Assembly: GCA_959597175.1 (NCBI GenBank)
Contig: CAUFXM010000007.1
Span: 46,570 to 110,569, forward strand
Origin: an uncultured Methanomassiliicoccales archaeon
GTDB taxonomy: Archaea > Thermoplasmatota > Thermoplasmata > Methanomassiliicoccales > Methanomethylophilaceae
DNA: 64,000 bases
Reading direction: 5' to 3'
The notes beneath the pieces were generated by a model. The model saw only the letters and a program-made list of their open reading frames with translations, was not told where the DNA came from and searched no databases. Below, in pieces: positions 1-8,247 of the stretch. A program made the position numbers and the translations under genes. Numbering within the stretch: the first letter of the stretch is position 1; every line of letters starts with the position of its first letter.

Positions 1-198
1 TCTTTAAATGATTCACAGTACTGGCCGGTCAGTTAAGGGCCATTTACCGGACTCCTGCCATAACGACGTTTTCAAGCAGTGTGTCTACGGATTTCGTAGG
101 CAATCGAGCGGTTTCCTGAGTTTTTGTGATTGAAAAAGCCAGCAATCGCAACCCCCATCTGTAATTGTTTTATATTGCAATGTGTTTGCGAGGCTCCA
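1..198. promoter_or_regulatory. Upstream region of the ferredoxin-NADP reductase gene with TATA box
   Basis: No gene is visible in the first 198 bases. A TATA-like box TTTTATATT lies at 168-176, about 25-30 bases before the ATG at 199, so the downstream gene is probably transcribed as a leaderless or nearly leaderless mRNA, as is common in archaea. A small 5-bp hairpin (CTACG/CGTAG) is at about 86-100. Confidence 0.55.
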
Positions 199-1134
199 AT
201 GTGCTACGACGTGGTGATTATAGGGGCCGGATGCGCCGGACTCACCGCAGGGATCTACGCGAGGTCGAAGATGATGAAGACGCTCATCCTCGACGCGGGA
301 CGTGTCGGCGGACAGCTCGTGTCCCTGTACCCGGAGAAGGGTATCCACAACTACCCCGGGTTCGAGACGATCCAGGCGAGGAAGCTCTCCGACAAGCTCT
401 ACGCTCACGCGGAGTCGGTGGAATGCGACATCAGGGAGAACGAGAAGGTCCTGACCATCGACAACGGGGACGAGAAGCTCATAGTCACCACAACGAAGGG
501 CACGTACGAGGCCAAGTCGGTAATCATCGCCATCGGCATGGGCAGTTTCAAGCCCAAGAAGATGGGATGCCCCGGCGAGGACGAGTTCTTCGGCAAAGGG
601 GTCACCTACATACTCCCCGCGAAGGAGGAGCTCGTGGGGAAGAAGGTCACGATGTTCGGGGGCGGTAACAGCGCCATCGACATGGCCCTCATCGCGGACA
701 CCGTCACGGAGACGACCCTCGTCCACAGGAGACCCGACTTCAGGGCGGACGAGTCCACGGTCCAGAGCCTCAAGGACAGCAACATCCGCACCATCATGAG
801 CGCGAACCTCGTGTCGATCAACGGGACCGACAAGGTTGAGTCCGTGACCCTGTCCCAGGACGGGAAGGAGTTCGACGTCCCGACCGATCTCGCTGTCATC
901 AACATAGGGATATCCGCGGACCTCGACGATCTCAAGAAATGGGGGGTCGAGCTCACGGAGGGCGGACTCGTGAAGGTCGACTTCGACATGAGCACGAGCC
1001 GTCCCGGGGTATTCGCCTGCGGGGATGTCGTCGACTACGAGGGTAAGCACAAGCAGATCACCACGGCCATGGGCGAGGCCACGACCGCGGTTCTGATGGC
1101 GTACAAGTTCGTTAAGAAGCCCTACTGGGCCTGA
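199..1134 (+). CDS. Thioredoxin-reductase-like ferredoxin-NADP(+) reductase
   Basis: A 311-residue flavoprotein of the thioredoxin-reductase fold. The N-terminal FAD dinucleotide motif GAGCAG is at about residues 9-14, a GGQLVSLYPEKG block follows, and an NADPH-binding GGGNSAIDMAL segment lies near residue 154. The C-terminal flavin motif is FACGDVVDYEG. The redox-active CxxC of true thioredoxin reductases is absent: the segment between the halves reads VTYILPAKEE. GGQL-x-LYPEK and the lack of CxxC fit the YumC-type ferredoxin/flavodoxin-NADP reductases, so the likely job is electron transfer between NADP(H) and ferredoxin. The ATG at 199 is chosen because the TATA box at 168-176 sits right upstream; an in-frame ATG at 130 would give an unrelated tail. 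It converges on a ferredoxin gene 12 bases away, a possible electron partner. A thioredoxin-reductase annotation would be the likely error here. Confidence 0.82.
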   Translation: MCYDVVIIGAGCAGLTAGIYARSKMMKTLILDAGRVGGQLVSLYPEKGIHNYPGFETIQARKLSDKLYAHAESVECDIRENEKVLTIDNGDEKLIVTTTKGTYEAKSVIIAIGMGSFKPKKMGCPGEDEFFGKGVTYILPAKEELVGKKVTMFGGGNSAIDMALIADTVTETTLVHRRPDFRADESTVQSLKDSNIRTIMSANLVSINGTDKVESVTLSQDGKEFDVPTDLAVINIGISADLDDLKKWGVELTEGGLVKVDFDMSTSRPGVFACGDVVDYEGKHKQITTAMGEATTAVLMAYKFVKKPYWA

Positions 1135-1146
1135 TTCCGGCTTCGT

Positions 1147-1311
1147 TCAGTCGGACAGCGCCCCGGAGGGGCACTCGTCTATGCAGAGGCCGCACTCCAC
1201 GCACACGGACTCGTCGATCGTGCACACATCGACGATCGTGATGGCGTCCTGGGGGCACACGTCGGCGCAGTTGCCGCAGGCGACGCATAGTCCAGCATCC
1301 AGTTTCGGCAT
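1147..1311 (-). CDS. Small 2[4Fe-4S] ferredoxin
   Basis: A 54-residue ferredoxin. Two classical cluster motifs are visible, CVACGNCADVCP near the N-terminus and CVECGLCIDECP near the C-terminus, so it should carry two [4Fe-4S] clusters and act as a soluble low-potential electron carrier. It begins MPKLDAGLCVACG from the ATG at 1311 and ends with TGA. It converges on the ferredoxin-NADP reductase gene and closely resembles, in length and layout, the second ferredoxin at 20986-21150. It is probably transcribed alone, since the next gene upstream points the other way. Confidence 0.9.
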   Translation of the reverse strand: MPKLDAGLCVACGNCADVCPQDAITIVDVCTIDESVCVECGLCIDECPSGALSD

Positions 1312-1404
1312 TGTTGATCACCTTGCGCTACCATGGGCTCGGGACGCATTTAACCGTTTCCGAGGAAGCGCAGGATTATCCGCAGGGTCTGGCATACCGC
1401 GGTC

Positions 1405-2463
1405 ATGATCTCAGAGGTTCCATCCGGCACCCTCGTCGTGGAGGGCCGCGTCAACGGCCGCAGGGGCATGGTGCCAGGATATGCGGTGTTGGAGGACGGG
1501 GAGGTGGCCGAGGTCGGCCGCGGCGAGTGCCCATTCCCCGCGGACCGCAGGGGGGTAGTGCTCACCGACGTCGTGAACTGCCACACCCACTGCGCCGATT
1601 ACGGGCTGTCCGTGCCGCCCGGCCTGTCCCTCGAGGAGCTGGTCGCTCCTCCCGACGGGCTCAAGCACAGGTACCTGAGGGGAACCTCCCAGGACGAGAT
1701 CTCACGCTCCATGGAACGTTTCGCCGAGGATTCCCGGGGTACGGGGACCGCAGCCTTCATAGACTTCAGGGAGGGAGGGGAGCCCGGATGCAGGATGCTG
1801 AGGCGCAGCTGCCCGGGGGCGGTGGTGCTGGGCCGTCCCGTTTCGCCGGAGTTCGACGAGTCAGAGGTCGAGGGCATCCTGTCCGTCGCGGACGGCATCG
1901 GCATACCCAGCGAGTCTGACATGGACCACCGCTACATAGAGCGGGTGGCGGACATGGTCCGGGAGAGGCGGAAGGTCTTCGCGATCCATGCCAGCGAGCG
2001 CGTGAGGGAGGACATCGACTTCGTGCTGTCCCTTGATCCGGCGTTCGTCGTCCACATGTGCGAGGCCACAGACTCGGACCTGCTCAAGTGCGCCGAGGCA
2101 GAGGTCCCGGTGGTGGTCTGCCCCTCCTCGAACAGGTATTTCGGCAAGGTCCCGCCGATAGCCAGGGCCCAGGCGTGCGGCGTCGATCTCGGCATCGGCA
2201 CAGACAACGGCATGCTCTGCCGTCCGGACATGGTGTCGGAGGCGGCTGAGTTCGTGAGGGTCGCCGAGGCCCAGGGAGGGGACCCAGACGGGGTGTGGCA
2301 GGCGCTCACCCGGCTGTCGGGGAACATATTATATCCAGACGGGTCGATTCCCCAGCATAGAGGTCCGGGTCGTCTCGCAGTTCTGCTAACGGATTCATAT
2401 GATGCCGTTTCGGCGTTCCGCCAGGACACGCCCGTGATGCTCCCAAAACTGAGAAGAGGTTGA
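1405..2463 (+). CDS. Amidohydrolase-superfamily metal-dependent hydrolase
   Basis: A 352-residue member of the chlorohydrolase/cytosine-deaminase-like amidohydrolases. The metal ligands are recognisable in order: HTHCADYG (HxH, about residue 59), IHASE (about 195), HMCEATD (about 217) and GTDNGM (about 270, the conserved Asp). Preceding strands form the usual composite beta-sandwich. Substrate cannot be read; deamination of an N-heterocycle or nucleoside derivative is typical. It starts the likely operon amidohydrolase-usp-CBS-glyS: four bases separate it from the universal stress protein gene. A short divergent region (1312-1404) separates it from the ferredoxin gene. Confidence 0.75.
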   Translation: MISEVPSGTLVVEGRVNGRRGMVPGYAVLEDGEVAEVGRGECPFPADRRGVVLTDVVNCHTHCADYGLSVPPGLSLEELVAPPDGLKHRYLRGTSQDEISRSMERFAEDSRGTGTAAFIDFREGGEPGCRMLRRSCPGAVVLGRPVSPEFDESEVEGILSVADGIGIPSESDMDHRYIERVADMVRERRKVFAIHASERVREDIDFVLSLDPAFVVHMCEATDSDLLKCAEAEVPVVVCPSSNRYFGKVPPIARAQACGVDLGIGTDNGMLCRPDMVSEAAEFVRVAEAQGGDPDGVWQALTRLSGNILYPDGSIPQHRGPGRLAVLLTDSYDAVSAFRQDTPVMLPKLRRG

Positions 2464-2467
2464 TAAC

Positions 2468-2908
2468 ATGAGTTTCCAGAACATTCTCGTACCCACAGAT
2501 GGCAGCGAATACACCAAGGCCGCCATCAGGAAGGCCATGGAGCTTGCCAAGCTCGTAGGTGGGAAGATCACGGCCCTCTACGTCCTCGACCAGACGATCC
2601 TGACCAACATGCCGATGGACACCGCGGTCATGAACGTCTACAACACCCTCGAGAAGGAGGGGAAGGACGCCGTCGACTTCGTCCGCGACCTGGGTGCCCA
2701 GGAGGGTGTCGAGGTCGAGATCTCCGTGAAGGAGGGTACACCCGTCAAGGTCATCCTGGATGAGTCCGCCAAGTACGACATCATCGTGATGGGCACCCTC
2801 GGCAGGACCGGAATGTCCAAGCTCCTGATGGGAAGCGTCGCCGAGAGGGTCGTCAGGGCTGCGCAGTGCCCCGTCCTGGTCGTCAGGGCCACAGAGGCTG
2901 TGAACTAA
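2468..2908 (+). CDS. Universal stress protein (UspA family)
   Basis: A 146-residue single-domain Usp. The N-terminal strand ILVPTDGSEY is typical. The ATP-binding signature GTLGRTGMSKLLMGSVAERV near residues 118-137 matches the G-2X-G-9X-G-S/T pattern, so it likely binds ATP. The last strand is CPVLVVRA. The gene lies four bases after the amidohydrolase stop and its TAA is directly followed by the ATG of the CBS-domain gene. Coupling of Usp and CBS adenylate sensors in one operon suggests energy-state sensing; the target is unknown. Confidence 0.9.
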   Translation: MSFQNILVPTDGSEYTKAAIRKAMELAKLVGGKITALYVLDQTILTNMPMDTAVMNVYNTLEKEGKDAVDFVRDLGAQEGVEVEISVKEGTPVKVILDESAKYDIIVMGTLGRTGMSKLLMGSVAERVVRAAQCPVLVVRATEAVN

Positions 2909-3763
2909 ATGAGCGGCAAGATCGTAGCTGACATCATGACCGCGGCCCCCATCGTGGTCGAGGTGCCCGGTAGTCGCAGCGACGCCATCAACATCATGGT
3001 CAGGAACAACCTGACCGGTCTGCCGGTCATCCGCTCGTCGGACGGCAAGCTCATGGGCGTCGTCTCCAGGAGGGACGTTTTCAGGAAGGTGGACGAGGAC
3101 CAGCTATCGCTCATCATGAACAAGGGATGCATCACCGTCACTCCCGACACCCCCGTGGAGGAGGCGGCGGCGATCTTCAGCTCGAAGAGGATCCACAGGC
3201 TGCCCGTGGTCGAGGACGGCAAGCTGGTGGGCATCGTCACGCCCACCGACATGCTCCGCATCGTGAAGGAGATGAAGACCAGTCTCCTTGCGGAGGACGT
3301 GATACGCACTACCTGCGTTACAGCCTACGAGAACGAGCCCCTGTCGTACACCGTGCCCGCGATGAGGGTGAGCGACGTCGCCGCCCTCCCGGTCCTGGAC
3401 GCACACGGGAAGCTCGTCGGGATCCTAACAGACAGGGACCTGTTCAGCGATCAGGTCAAGAACCTGGAGGACCTGAAGGCCCTGGGCATAGCCGATGTCG
3501 GCAACATGGCGGGGGCCAGGAACGTCCTGCCCCTGTTCTACGCGGCTACGGACAAGTACCTGTCGGATGACAGGACCGTCAGCGACTTCATGGTCAGGGA
3601 CCCGTACACGGTGTTCAAGAAGACCAACATCGCGGAGGTCGCCAAGATCATGCTCACCCACGACTTCGGTCAGATACCGGTCCATGGCAACAAGGACGAG
3701 CTCGTGGGCATGATTTATGATGTAGACGTGCTATGCGCCCTCTCAGGTAATATCAATGAGTGA
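2909..3763 (+). CDS. CBS-domain protein with four CBS motifs
   Basis: A 284-residue protein built from two CBS pairs (Bateman modules). Repeats begin around VADIMTAAPIVVEV (residue 6), ITVTPDTPVEEA (about 72), DVIRTTCVTAYE (about 130) and VSDFMVRDPYTVF (about 225). Each ends in the usual LP-V-D-G-KLVGIVT strand. Such modules bind adenine nucleotides or S-adenosylmethionine. There is no fused catalytic domain. It starts directly after the usp stop codon and overlaps the glyS start by 8 bases (3756-3763), so the three are translated from one message. Confidence 0.88.
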   Translation: MSGKIVADIMTAAPIVVEVPGSRSDAINIMVRNNLTGLPVIRSSDGKLMGVVSRRDVFRKVDEDQLSLIMNKGCITVTPDTPVEEAAAIFSSKRIHRLPVVEDGKLVGIVTPTDMLRIVKEMKTSLLAEDVIRTTCVTAYENEPLSYTVPAMRVSDVAALPVLDAHGKLVGILTDRDLFSDQVKNLEDLKALGIADVGNMAGARNVLPLFYAATDKYLSDDRTVSDFMVRDPYTVFKKTNIAEVAKIMLTHDFGQIPVHGNKDELVGMIYDVDVLCALSGNINE

Positions 3764-5468
3764 CACAAACGCGAACGACCTGATGTCCCTCTGCAAACGC
3801 AGAGGGTTCATCTGGCCCTCCTTCGAGATCTACGGCGGCGTGGCCGGCATGTACGACTACGGCCCCCTCGGATGCTCCCTCAGGAACAACATCGTAGATG
3901 TGTGGAGGTCCATCTACAAGGGCCGCGAGGGGTTCGTCGAGATCGATTCCGAGACCGTCAACCCCAGGGAGGTCTTCAAGGCGTCCGGACACGTGGACGA
4001 GTTCGCGGACCTCATCACATACTGCAAGCAGTGCCAGGCCCCGTTCAGGGCGGACCACCTCGTCAAGGAGTTCTACGAGAACCCGGACGTCCTGACGGCA
4101 AAGGACCTGGAGGATGCCTTCGTCGAGCACGGCATCCGCTGCCCGGAGTGCGGCGGCGAGCTCGGTCCGGTGGAGGAGTTCAACCTGATGTTCAAGACCC
4201 AGATCGGTCCCGGGTCGGCGCGCGTGGGGTACCTCAGGCCTGAGACGGCGCAGGGGATCTTCGTCAACTTCCCCAACCTGTACAGGTACAACAGGGAGAA
4301 GATGCCCCTGGGGGTCATCCAGACCGGCAGGAGCTACAGGAACGAGATCGCGCCCAGGCAGGGCATGATCAGGATGAGGGAGTTCAACCAGATGGAGGTG
4401 GAGCTCTTCGTCGATCCCGAGGACAAGGACTGGCCCAGGTTCCACGAGGTGGAGAACGAGACCCTGGACCTGATACCCAACACCACCGGCGAGATGGTCA
4501 CCATGACCGTCGGGGAGGCCGTGGAGAAGGGGGTCATCGCCAACCGCGTCCTCGCCTACTTCGTGTACACCACAAAGCAGCTGCTGACCCGTGTGGGCAT
4601 AGATCCCGCCAGGCTCAGGTTCAGGGAGCATCTCCAGGACGAGATGGCCCACTACGCCGCCGACTGCTGGGACGCCGAGGTCCTCCTGTCCTACGGATGG
4701 ACGGAGATCGTCGGAATCGCCGACAGGGGATGCTGGGACCTGTCCAGGCACGCCGAGTTCTCCGGAAGCGACCTCACCCACTTCAAGAGGTTCGACGAGC
4801 CCAGGGAGATGGAGGTCGAGAAGATCCGCGCCAAGCACAAGAACCTGGGCCCCGCGTTCAAGGCGAAGGCCAAGGCGGTCGCCTCCGCGATGGAGTCCAT
4901 GGACCCCTCCGCGGTCAAGGACGGCAAGCTCACGGTCAACGTCGACGGCGAGGACATCGAGCTGACCGACGACTACTTCGAGGTGGCCACGGTCAGGGAG
5001 AAGGTCGCAGGGGAGCGCGTCATCCCGCACGTCATCGAGCCCTCCCACGGACTGGACAGGATATTCTACTCGGTACTCGAGCACGCCTACTCGCACGACG
5101 AGAAGGAGGACTACACGGTCCTGAGGCTGGCCCCCGCAGTGGCCCCCATCAAGGTCGGCGTGTTCCCCCTGATGGAGAAGGACGGTCTCGACCAGGTCGC
5201 CCGCGACATCTACGAGAGGGTCCACTCGCACAGGGTGGAGGCCTACTATGACGGCTCCGGCACCATAGGGAAGAGGTATGCCAGGATGGACGAGGTTGGC
5301 ACGCCGTGGTGCATCACGGTGGACTACGACTCCCTCCCGGGCGGATCCGCCGAGGGCACGGTCACCATCCGCGACAGGGATTCCACGGAGCAGAGGCGCA
5401 TCCCCATCGACAGCGTACCGGAGATCGTCGATGCGCTGCTCGCCGGAAAGCCGTTCGCGGAGCTCTGA
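3756..5468 (+). CDS. glyS: Glycyl-tRNA synthetase (class II, archaeal/eukaryotic alpha2 type)
   Basis: A 570-residue enzyme that charges tRNA-Gly. The N-terminal LCKRRGFIWPSFEIYGGVAG block is typical of homodimeric GlyRS. A CKQCQ...CPECGGEL zinc-like insertion lies around residues 90-135. Class II motif 2 is in YLRPETAQGIFVNF and RSYRNEIAPRQGMIRMREF. Motif 3 is in HVIEPSHGLDRIFYS near residue 427. The C-terminal anticodon-binding domain is visible after VAPIKVGVFPLM. Length and motif order are normal. It is the last gene of the amidohydrolase-usp-CBS operon, overlapping the CBS gene by 8 bases; a hairpin at 5485-5519 probably ends the transcript. Confidence 0.96.
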   Translation: MSDTNANDLMSLCKRRGFIWPSFEIYGGVAGMYDYGPLGCSLRNNIVDVWRSIYKGREGFVEIDSETVNPREVFKASGHVDEFADLITYCKQCQAPFRADHLVKEFYENPDVLTAKDLEDAFVEHGIRCPECGGELGPVEEFNLMFKTQIGPGSARVGYLRPETAQGIFVNFPNLYRYNREKMPLGVIQTGRSYRNEIAPRQGMIRMREFNQMEVELFVDPEDKDWPRFHEVENETLDLIPNTTGEMVTMTVGEAVEKGVIANRVLAYFVYTTKQLLTRVGIDPARLRFREHLQDEMAHYAADCWDAEVLLSYGWTEIVGIADRGCWDLSRHAEFSGSDLTHFKRFDEPREMEVEKIRAKHKNLGPAFKAKAKAVASAMESMDPSAVKDGKLTVNVDGEDIELTDDYFEVATVREKVAGERVIPHVIEPSHGLDRIFYSVLEHAYSHDEKEDYTVLRLAPAVAPIKVGVFPLMEKDGLDQVARDIYERVHSHRVEAYYDGSGTIGKRYARMDEVGTPWCITVDYDSLPGGSAEGTVTIRDRDSTEQRRIPIDSVPEIVDALLAGKPFAEL

Positions 5469-5484
5469 AACTATATAAATCCTT

Positions 5485-5519
5485 GCTGGGTCCGTGCATC
5501 TTTCTTCGACGGGCCCAGC
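5485..5519 (+). terminator. Hairpin downstream of glyS
   Basis: An 11-bp stem, GCTGGGTCCGT (5485-5495) with ACGGGCCCAGC (5509-5519), including one G-T wobble, encloses a 13-base loop. It starts 17 bases after the glyS stop codon. There is no long T-run, so it could be a processing or stability element rather than an intrinsic terminator. The rest of 5520-5640 holds no gene. Confidence 0.5.
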
Positions 5520-5595
5520 TCAATCCATTTCTGAAGTCCGATTTCCGTACGCATGTCTACGATTATCGTACGCCAGTCCCGTCGAACGACGAAGC

Positions 5596-5603
5596 ATTAT
5601 ATC
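5596..5603 (+). promoter_or_regulatory. TATA box of the CBS/HPF-like gene
   Basis: ATTATATC lies 38 bases before the ATG at 5641. A Shine-Dalgarno-like AGAGGTGA at 5628-5635 lies just before the ATG, which favours 5641 over the in-frame GTG at 5632. Confidence 0.5.
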
Positions 5604-5640
5604 GTGACTGGGCGATGTTGATTCCACAGAGGTGAATTCT

Positions 5641-6816
5641 ATGGCTGTAAAGGACCTAGAGGATCTGAAGAAGATAACGATGCTCAGATCGCAGATCGAC
5701 GGCGTATCCGTGGAGAGGGTGATGTCCGTCGATTTCCCGACGGTTTCGTCGGACGACCGCATCTCGGATGCGTTGGCGGTCATGAGGGAGACCAAGTACC
5801 AGGACGTGCCCGTCGTCGACAACGGGGAGTTCATGGGGATGGTCAGTTACGCTTCCATCCTCAGGAAGAAGAGCGTCACACTGGACGCCAAGGTCAAGAA
5901 CTTCATCCGCCAGCTCCCTTCGGTGTCCCCGGACATGGAGATCACCAAGATCTCGGAGTACATGGTGTCCAACAACTGCCGCCAGCTGCCCGTCGTCAAC
6001 GGGAAGAGGGTGGTCGGGATCATCAGGAGGACCAAGCTCATCGAGATCGTCAGGGACATCAAGGCCCTGAAGGAGATCAAGGTCTGGGAGATCATGAGTA
6101 ACCCCGTCGAGTCCGTCAAGGTGAACGACCTGATGGACGATGCGCTGGCCCTCATGATCCGCGAGGACTACAGGACCATCCCGGTCGTCAACGAGACCAA
6201 CAACGTGGTGGGCATCGTCGGCATGAGGGAGATCATCGACAACAACTGGAAGAAGGACAACAAGACCATCGGGGACCTGGAGAAGAGCTCCCGCTCCCAG
6301 ATCACCGTGGAGTCCATCGCCCTCACGTCGGTGAAGACCATCCAGTGGGACAGCGACATCTCCGTCGCCGTGGACATGATGGTGGACAACAAGATCTCCA
6401 CCCTGCCGGTGGTCGAGGGCAAGGACCTGGTGGGGGTCATCACCGAGTACGACATCATCGAGCTCCTCGCCGCTTGCAGGGAGAGGGACATGCTGCTCGT
6501 GCAGATCAGCGGTCTGGAGGACGACGAGAAGGACGCCACCGAGGCCATCTACGCGGACATCGAATCCATGGTGTCCAAGATCTCCAAGATCTACAAGCCG
6601 GAGTCCCTGACCATGCACGTGTCCCGCTACAACGACACCGGAGGCAACTTCAAGTACAGCATCAGTGCCAGGCTCTTCATCAACGGGGAGGCGGTCATGA
6701 TGAAGGAGGTGGGCTGGGACCTGATCCAGACCGCATCCGACCTGATCACCAAGCTCGAGGACGCCGTCATCAACATGAAGGACTCGAAGGTCACGTTCAG
6801 GAAGAGGAAGAAGTGA
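5641..6816 (+). CDS. Four-CBS protein with C-terminal HPF/RaiA-like domain
   Basis: A 391-residue protein. Four CBS units occupy about residues 20-75, 80-138, 150-203 and 220-278; each has the DVPVVDNGEFMGMVSY-like end strand. After an acidic helix (about 285-310) comes a roughly 80-residue basic tail containing YNDTGGNFKYSISARLF and the GWDLIQTASDLITKLEDAV helix, ending in a lysine/arginine-rich FRKRKK. That tail resembles the ribosome hibernation factor fold (HPF/RaiA), in which a beta-sheet is followed by two helices. The inference is an adenylate-sensing ribosome-hibernation factor. It has its own TATA box and is followed by two strong hairpins. HPF similarity is judged by eye and is the less certain part; the CBS calls are firm. 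Confidence 0.72.
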   Translation: MAVKDLEDLKKITMLRSQIDGVSVERVMSVDFPTVSSDDRISDALAVMRETKYQDVPVVDNGEFMGMVSYASILRKKSVTLDAKVKNFIRQLPSVSPDMEITKISEYMVSNNCRQLPVVNGKRVVGIIRRTKLIEIVRDIKALKEIKVWEIMSNPVESVKVNDLMDDALALMIREDYRTIPVVNETNNVVGIVGMREIIDNNWKKDNKTIGDLEKSSRSQITVESIALTSVKTIQWDSDISVAVDMMVDNKISTLPVVEGKDLVGVITEYDIIELLAACRERDMLLVQISGLEDDEKDATEAIYADIESMVSKISKIYKPESLTMHVSRYNDTGGNFKYSISARLFINGEAVMMKEVGWDLIQTASDLITKLEDAVINMKDSKVTFRKRKK

Positions 6817-6856
6817 GGTCATCCGACCCTCTGCCGTCCAACGGGGACGGATAAAC

Positions 6857-6903
6857 CCCCCGCGGTTTCCCGCGGGGGTAAAACCCGCCCGGCTCTGCCG
6901 GGC
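6857..6903. terminator. Two tandem hairpins between convergent genes
   Basis: The first stem is CCCCCGCGG (6857-6865) with CCGCGGGGG (6870-6878). The second is GCCCGGC (6887-6893) with GCCGGGC (6897-6903). They fill the 95-base gap between the converging CBS/HPF-like gene and the zinc-ribbon membrane gene and could act for both. Confidence 0.6.
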
Positions 6904-6911
6904 ATTATCGT

Positions 6912-8111
6912 TTACTGCTTCTTGAGCATCTTGCCGCACCTGGGGCACCAGTCTGCGTTGGCGGGGACGGCGCATCCGCAGTCGGGGCACAGCACGTCCT
7001 CGGAGGACACGTCCACGGTCCCGTCGCGATGGACGACCTCGTTCTCGGTGGAGTCGAACTTGGCTCCGCACCTGGGGCACTCGGTGGCGTCGGAGGGGAC
7101 CTCGGCGCCGCACTCGGAGCACTGGAAGAAGTCCTTCTTCTTCACCCTCAGCTCATCGGGGACGTCGATGTATGCCCCGCACTTCCTGCAGTTGATCTCG
7201 CCCGGGAGCACCATGGCCCCGCACTCCTTGCATCTGCCGTATCCCTGGGGGTACAGCCTGCCCTCGGCCTCCATCCTCTTGCGGGTCTTCTGGGCGCTGC
7301 TCCTCATGAGGTGGGAGAACACCAGGATCACGATGAACACGATGATCGTGATCACGGTGATGTACAGGGAGTTCTCCAGAGCGAGTCCCATGTACGAGTG
7401 GTTGCCCTCGTTGATGAGGACCTGGTAGAACGCGTTGCTGGTGTTCTCGACGGTTCCGATAACGGCGACGTAGATGCCGTCGTCCAGGCCCAGGTCGGAG
7501 ACCGTCACGGAGTACCGATTGTCCCCCAGCGGTGTCACGGAAACGTCGTAGCTGATGCTGTGGCTCACCCCGCTCAACCGGCTCTCGTCTATCTCCCCTC
7601 CCGGTTGTATGAACAGCAGCAGATGCGAGTAGCTGTACGAGTTGAAGCTGAGCCCGTCCACATCGCCGATCTGCACCAGCACATGGTCGGTGTCGTTGTC
7701 CAGCCTGATGGTGAACTGCATCATGTCGGGAGTCGTCTGCCCGTTCTCGTCCACGATCTCGGGGGTGTACGAGAAGTCGCTGACGCGGTCGTTCTGAAGG
7801 CTGATCCCGTTCTCGGTGTCTGCAAGGGACCCGGAGGTCACCAGCGTGCTGGCGAGCAGGGCTATGACGAAGAAGATCGCACCTGCGAGTGCCTTGATCT
7901 TGACCGATGACACGCCCATCATGTGGGGGATCATGTACAGCACTATGGCGGCTATGAGGAAGCCGAAGCACTGGAGCCCCATGTAGACGACCAGGATCAC
8001 GGCGAGGAATATGCCGGCGATGATGGCGATCCACTGTTTGTTGGTGAGGGCGCGGAACTCATCCGAGAGTCCTGCAAGCGGTGAGCTCCTGCCCTTCGCG
8101 ATTTCAGTCAT
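6912..8111 (-). CDS. Membrane protein with three C-terminal zinc ribbons
   Basis: A 399-residue protein not assigned to a characterised family. An N-terminal cytoplasmic stretch is followed by two or three close membrane segments (about residues 26-100: IAIIAGIFLAVILVVYMGL, FLIAAIVLYMIPHMMG, LAGAIFFVIALLASTLV). Then comes an extracellular beta-rich domain (about 105-255) and another membrane helix (ITVITIIVFIVILVF). The C-terminus holds three four-cysteine zinc ribbons: CKECGA...CRKCGA, CSECGA...CPRCGA and CPDCGC...CPRCGK. It has its own TATA-like TTTATAAGG about 25-30 bases upstream. Two other zinc-ribbon proteins (8248-9183, 50868-51506) are in the window. Confidence 0.7.
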   Translation of the reverse strand: MTEIAKGRSSPLAGLSDEFRALTNKQWIAIIAGIFLAVILVVYMGLQCFGFLIAAIVLYMIPHMMGVSSVKIKALAGAIFFVIALLASTLVTSGSLADTENGISLQNDRVSDFSYTPEIVDENGQTTPDMMQFTIRLDNDTDHVLVQIGDVDGLSFNSYSYSHLLLFIQPGGEIDESRLSGVSHSISYDVSVTPLGDNRYSVTVSDLGLDDGIYVAVIGTVENTSNAFYQVLINEGNHSYMGLALENSLYITVITIIVFIVILVFSHLMRSSAQKTRKRMEAEGRLYPQGYGRCKECGAMVLPGEINCRKCGAYIDVPDELRVKKKDFFQCSECGAEVPSDATECPRCGAKFDSTENEVVHRDGTVDVSSEDVLCPDCGCAVPANADWCPRCGKMLKKQ

Positions 8112-8247
8112 TGCGGGAGGTTAGGGATTCCCCTTATAAAGATGGCGGTGGCATTGATTCGGCGTCGCGGGGCGATGTGCTCGCCGCAGGGCGCATCCAG
8201 CGTCTCGCTGGGAGCCAGTAATATAGGTGTAGGGAGATTGGGCACGC

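Noticed and set aside
199..1134. Thioredoxin reductase
   Set aside because: The CxxC redox pair is missing and the GGQL-x-LYPEK block fits ferredoxin-NADP reductase.
3753..5231. A 492-residue minus-strand frame opposite glyS
   Set aside because: Shadow of glyS; no family features and repetitive reverse-complement composition.
5469..5640. A tRNA or small RNA gene
   Set aside because: There is a TATA-like element and a hairpin, but no cloverleaf, and the hairpin begins before the predicted transcript start.
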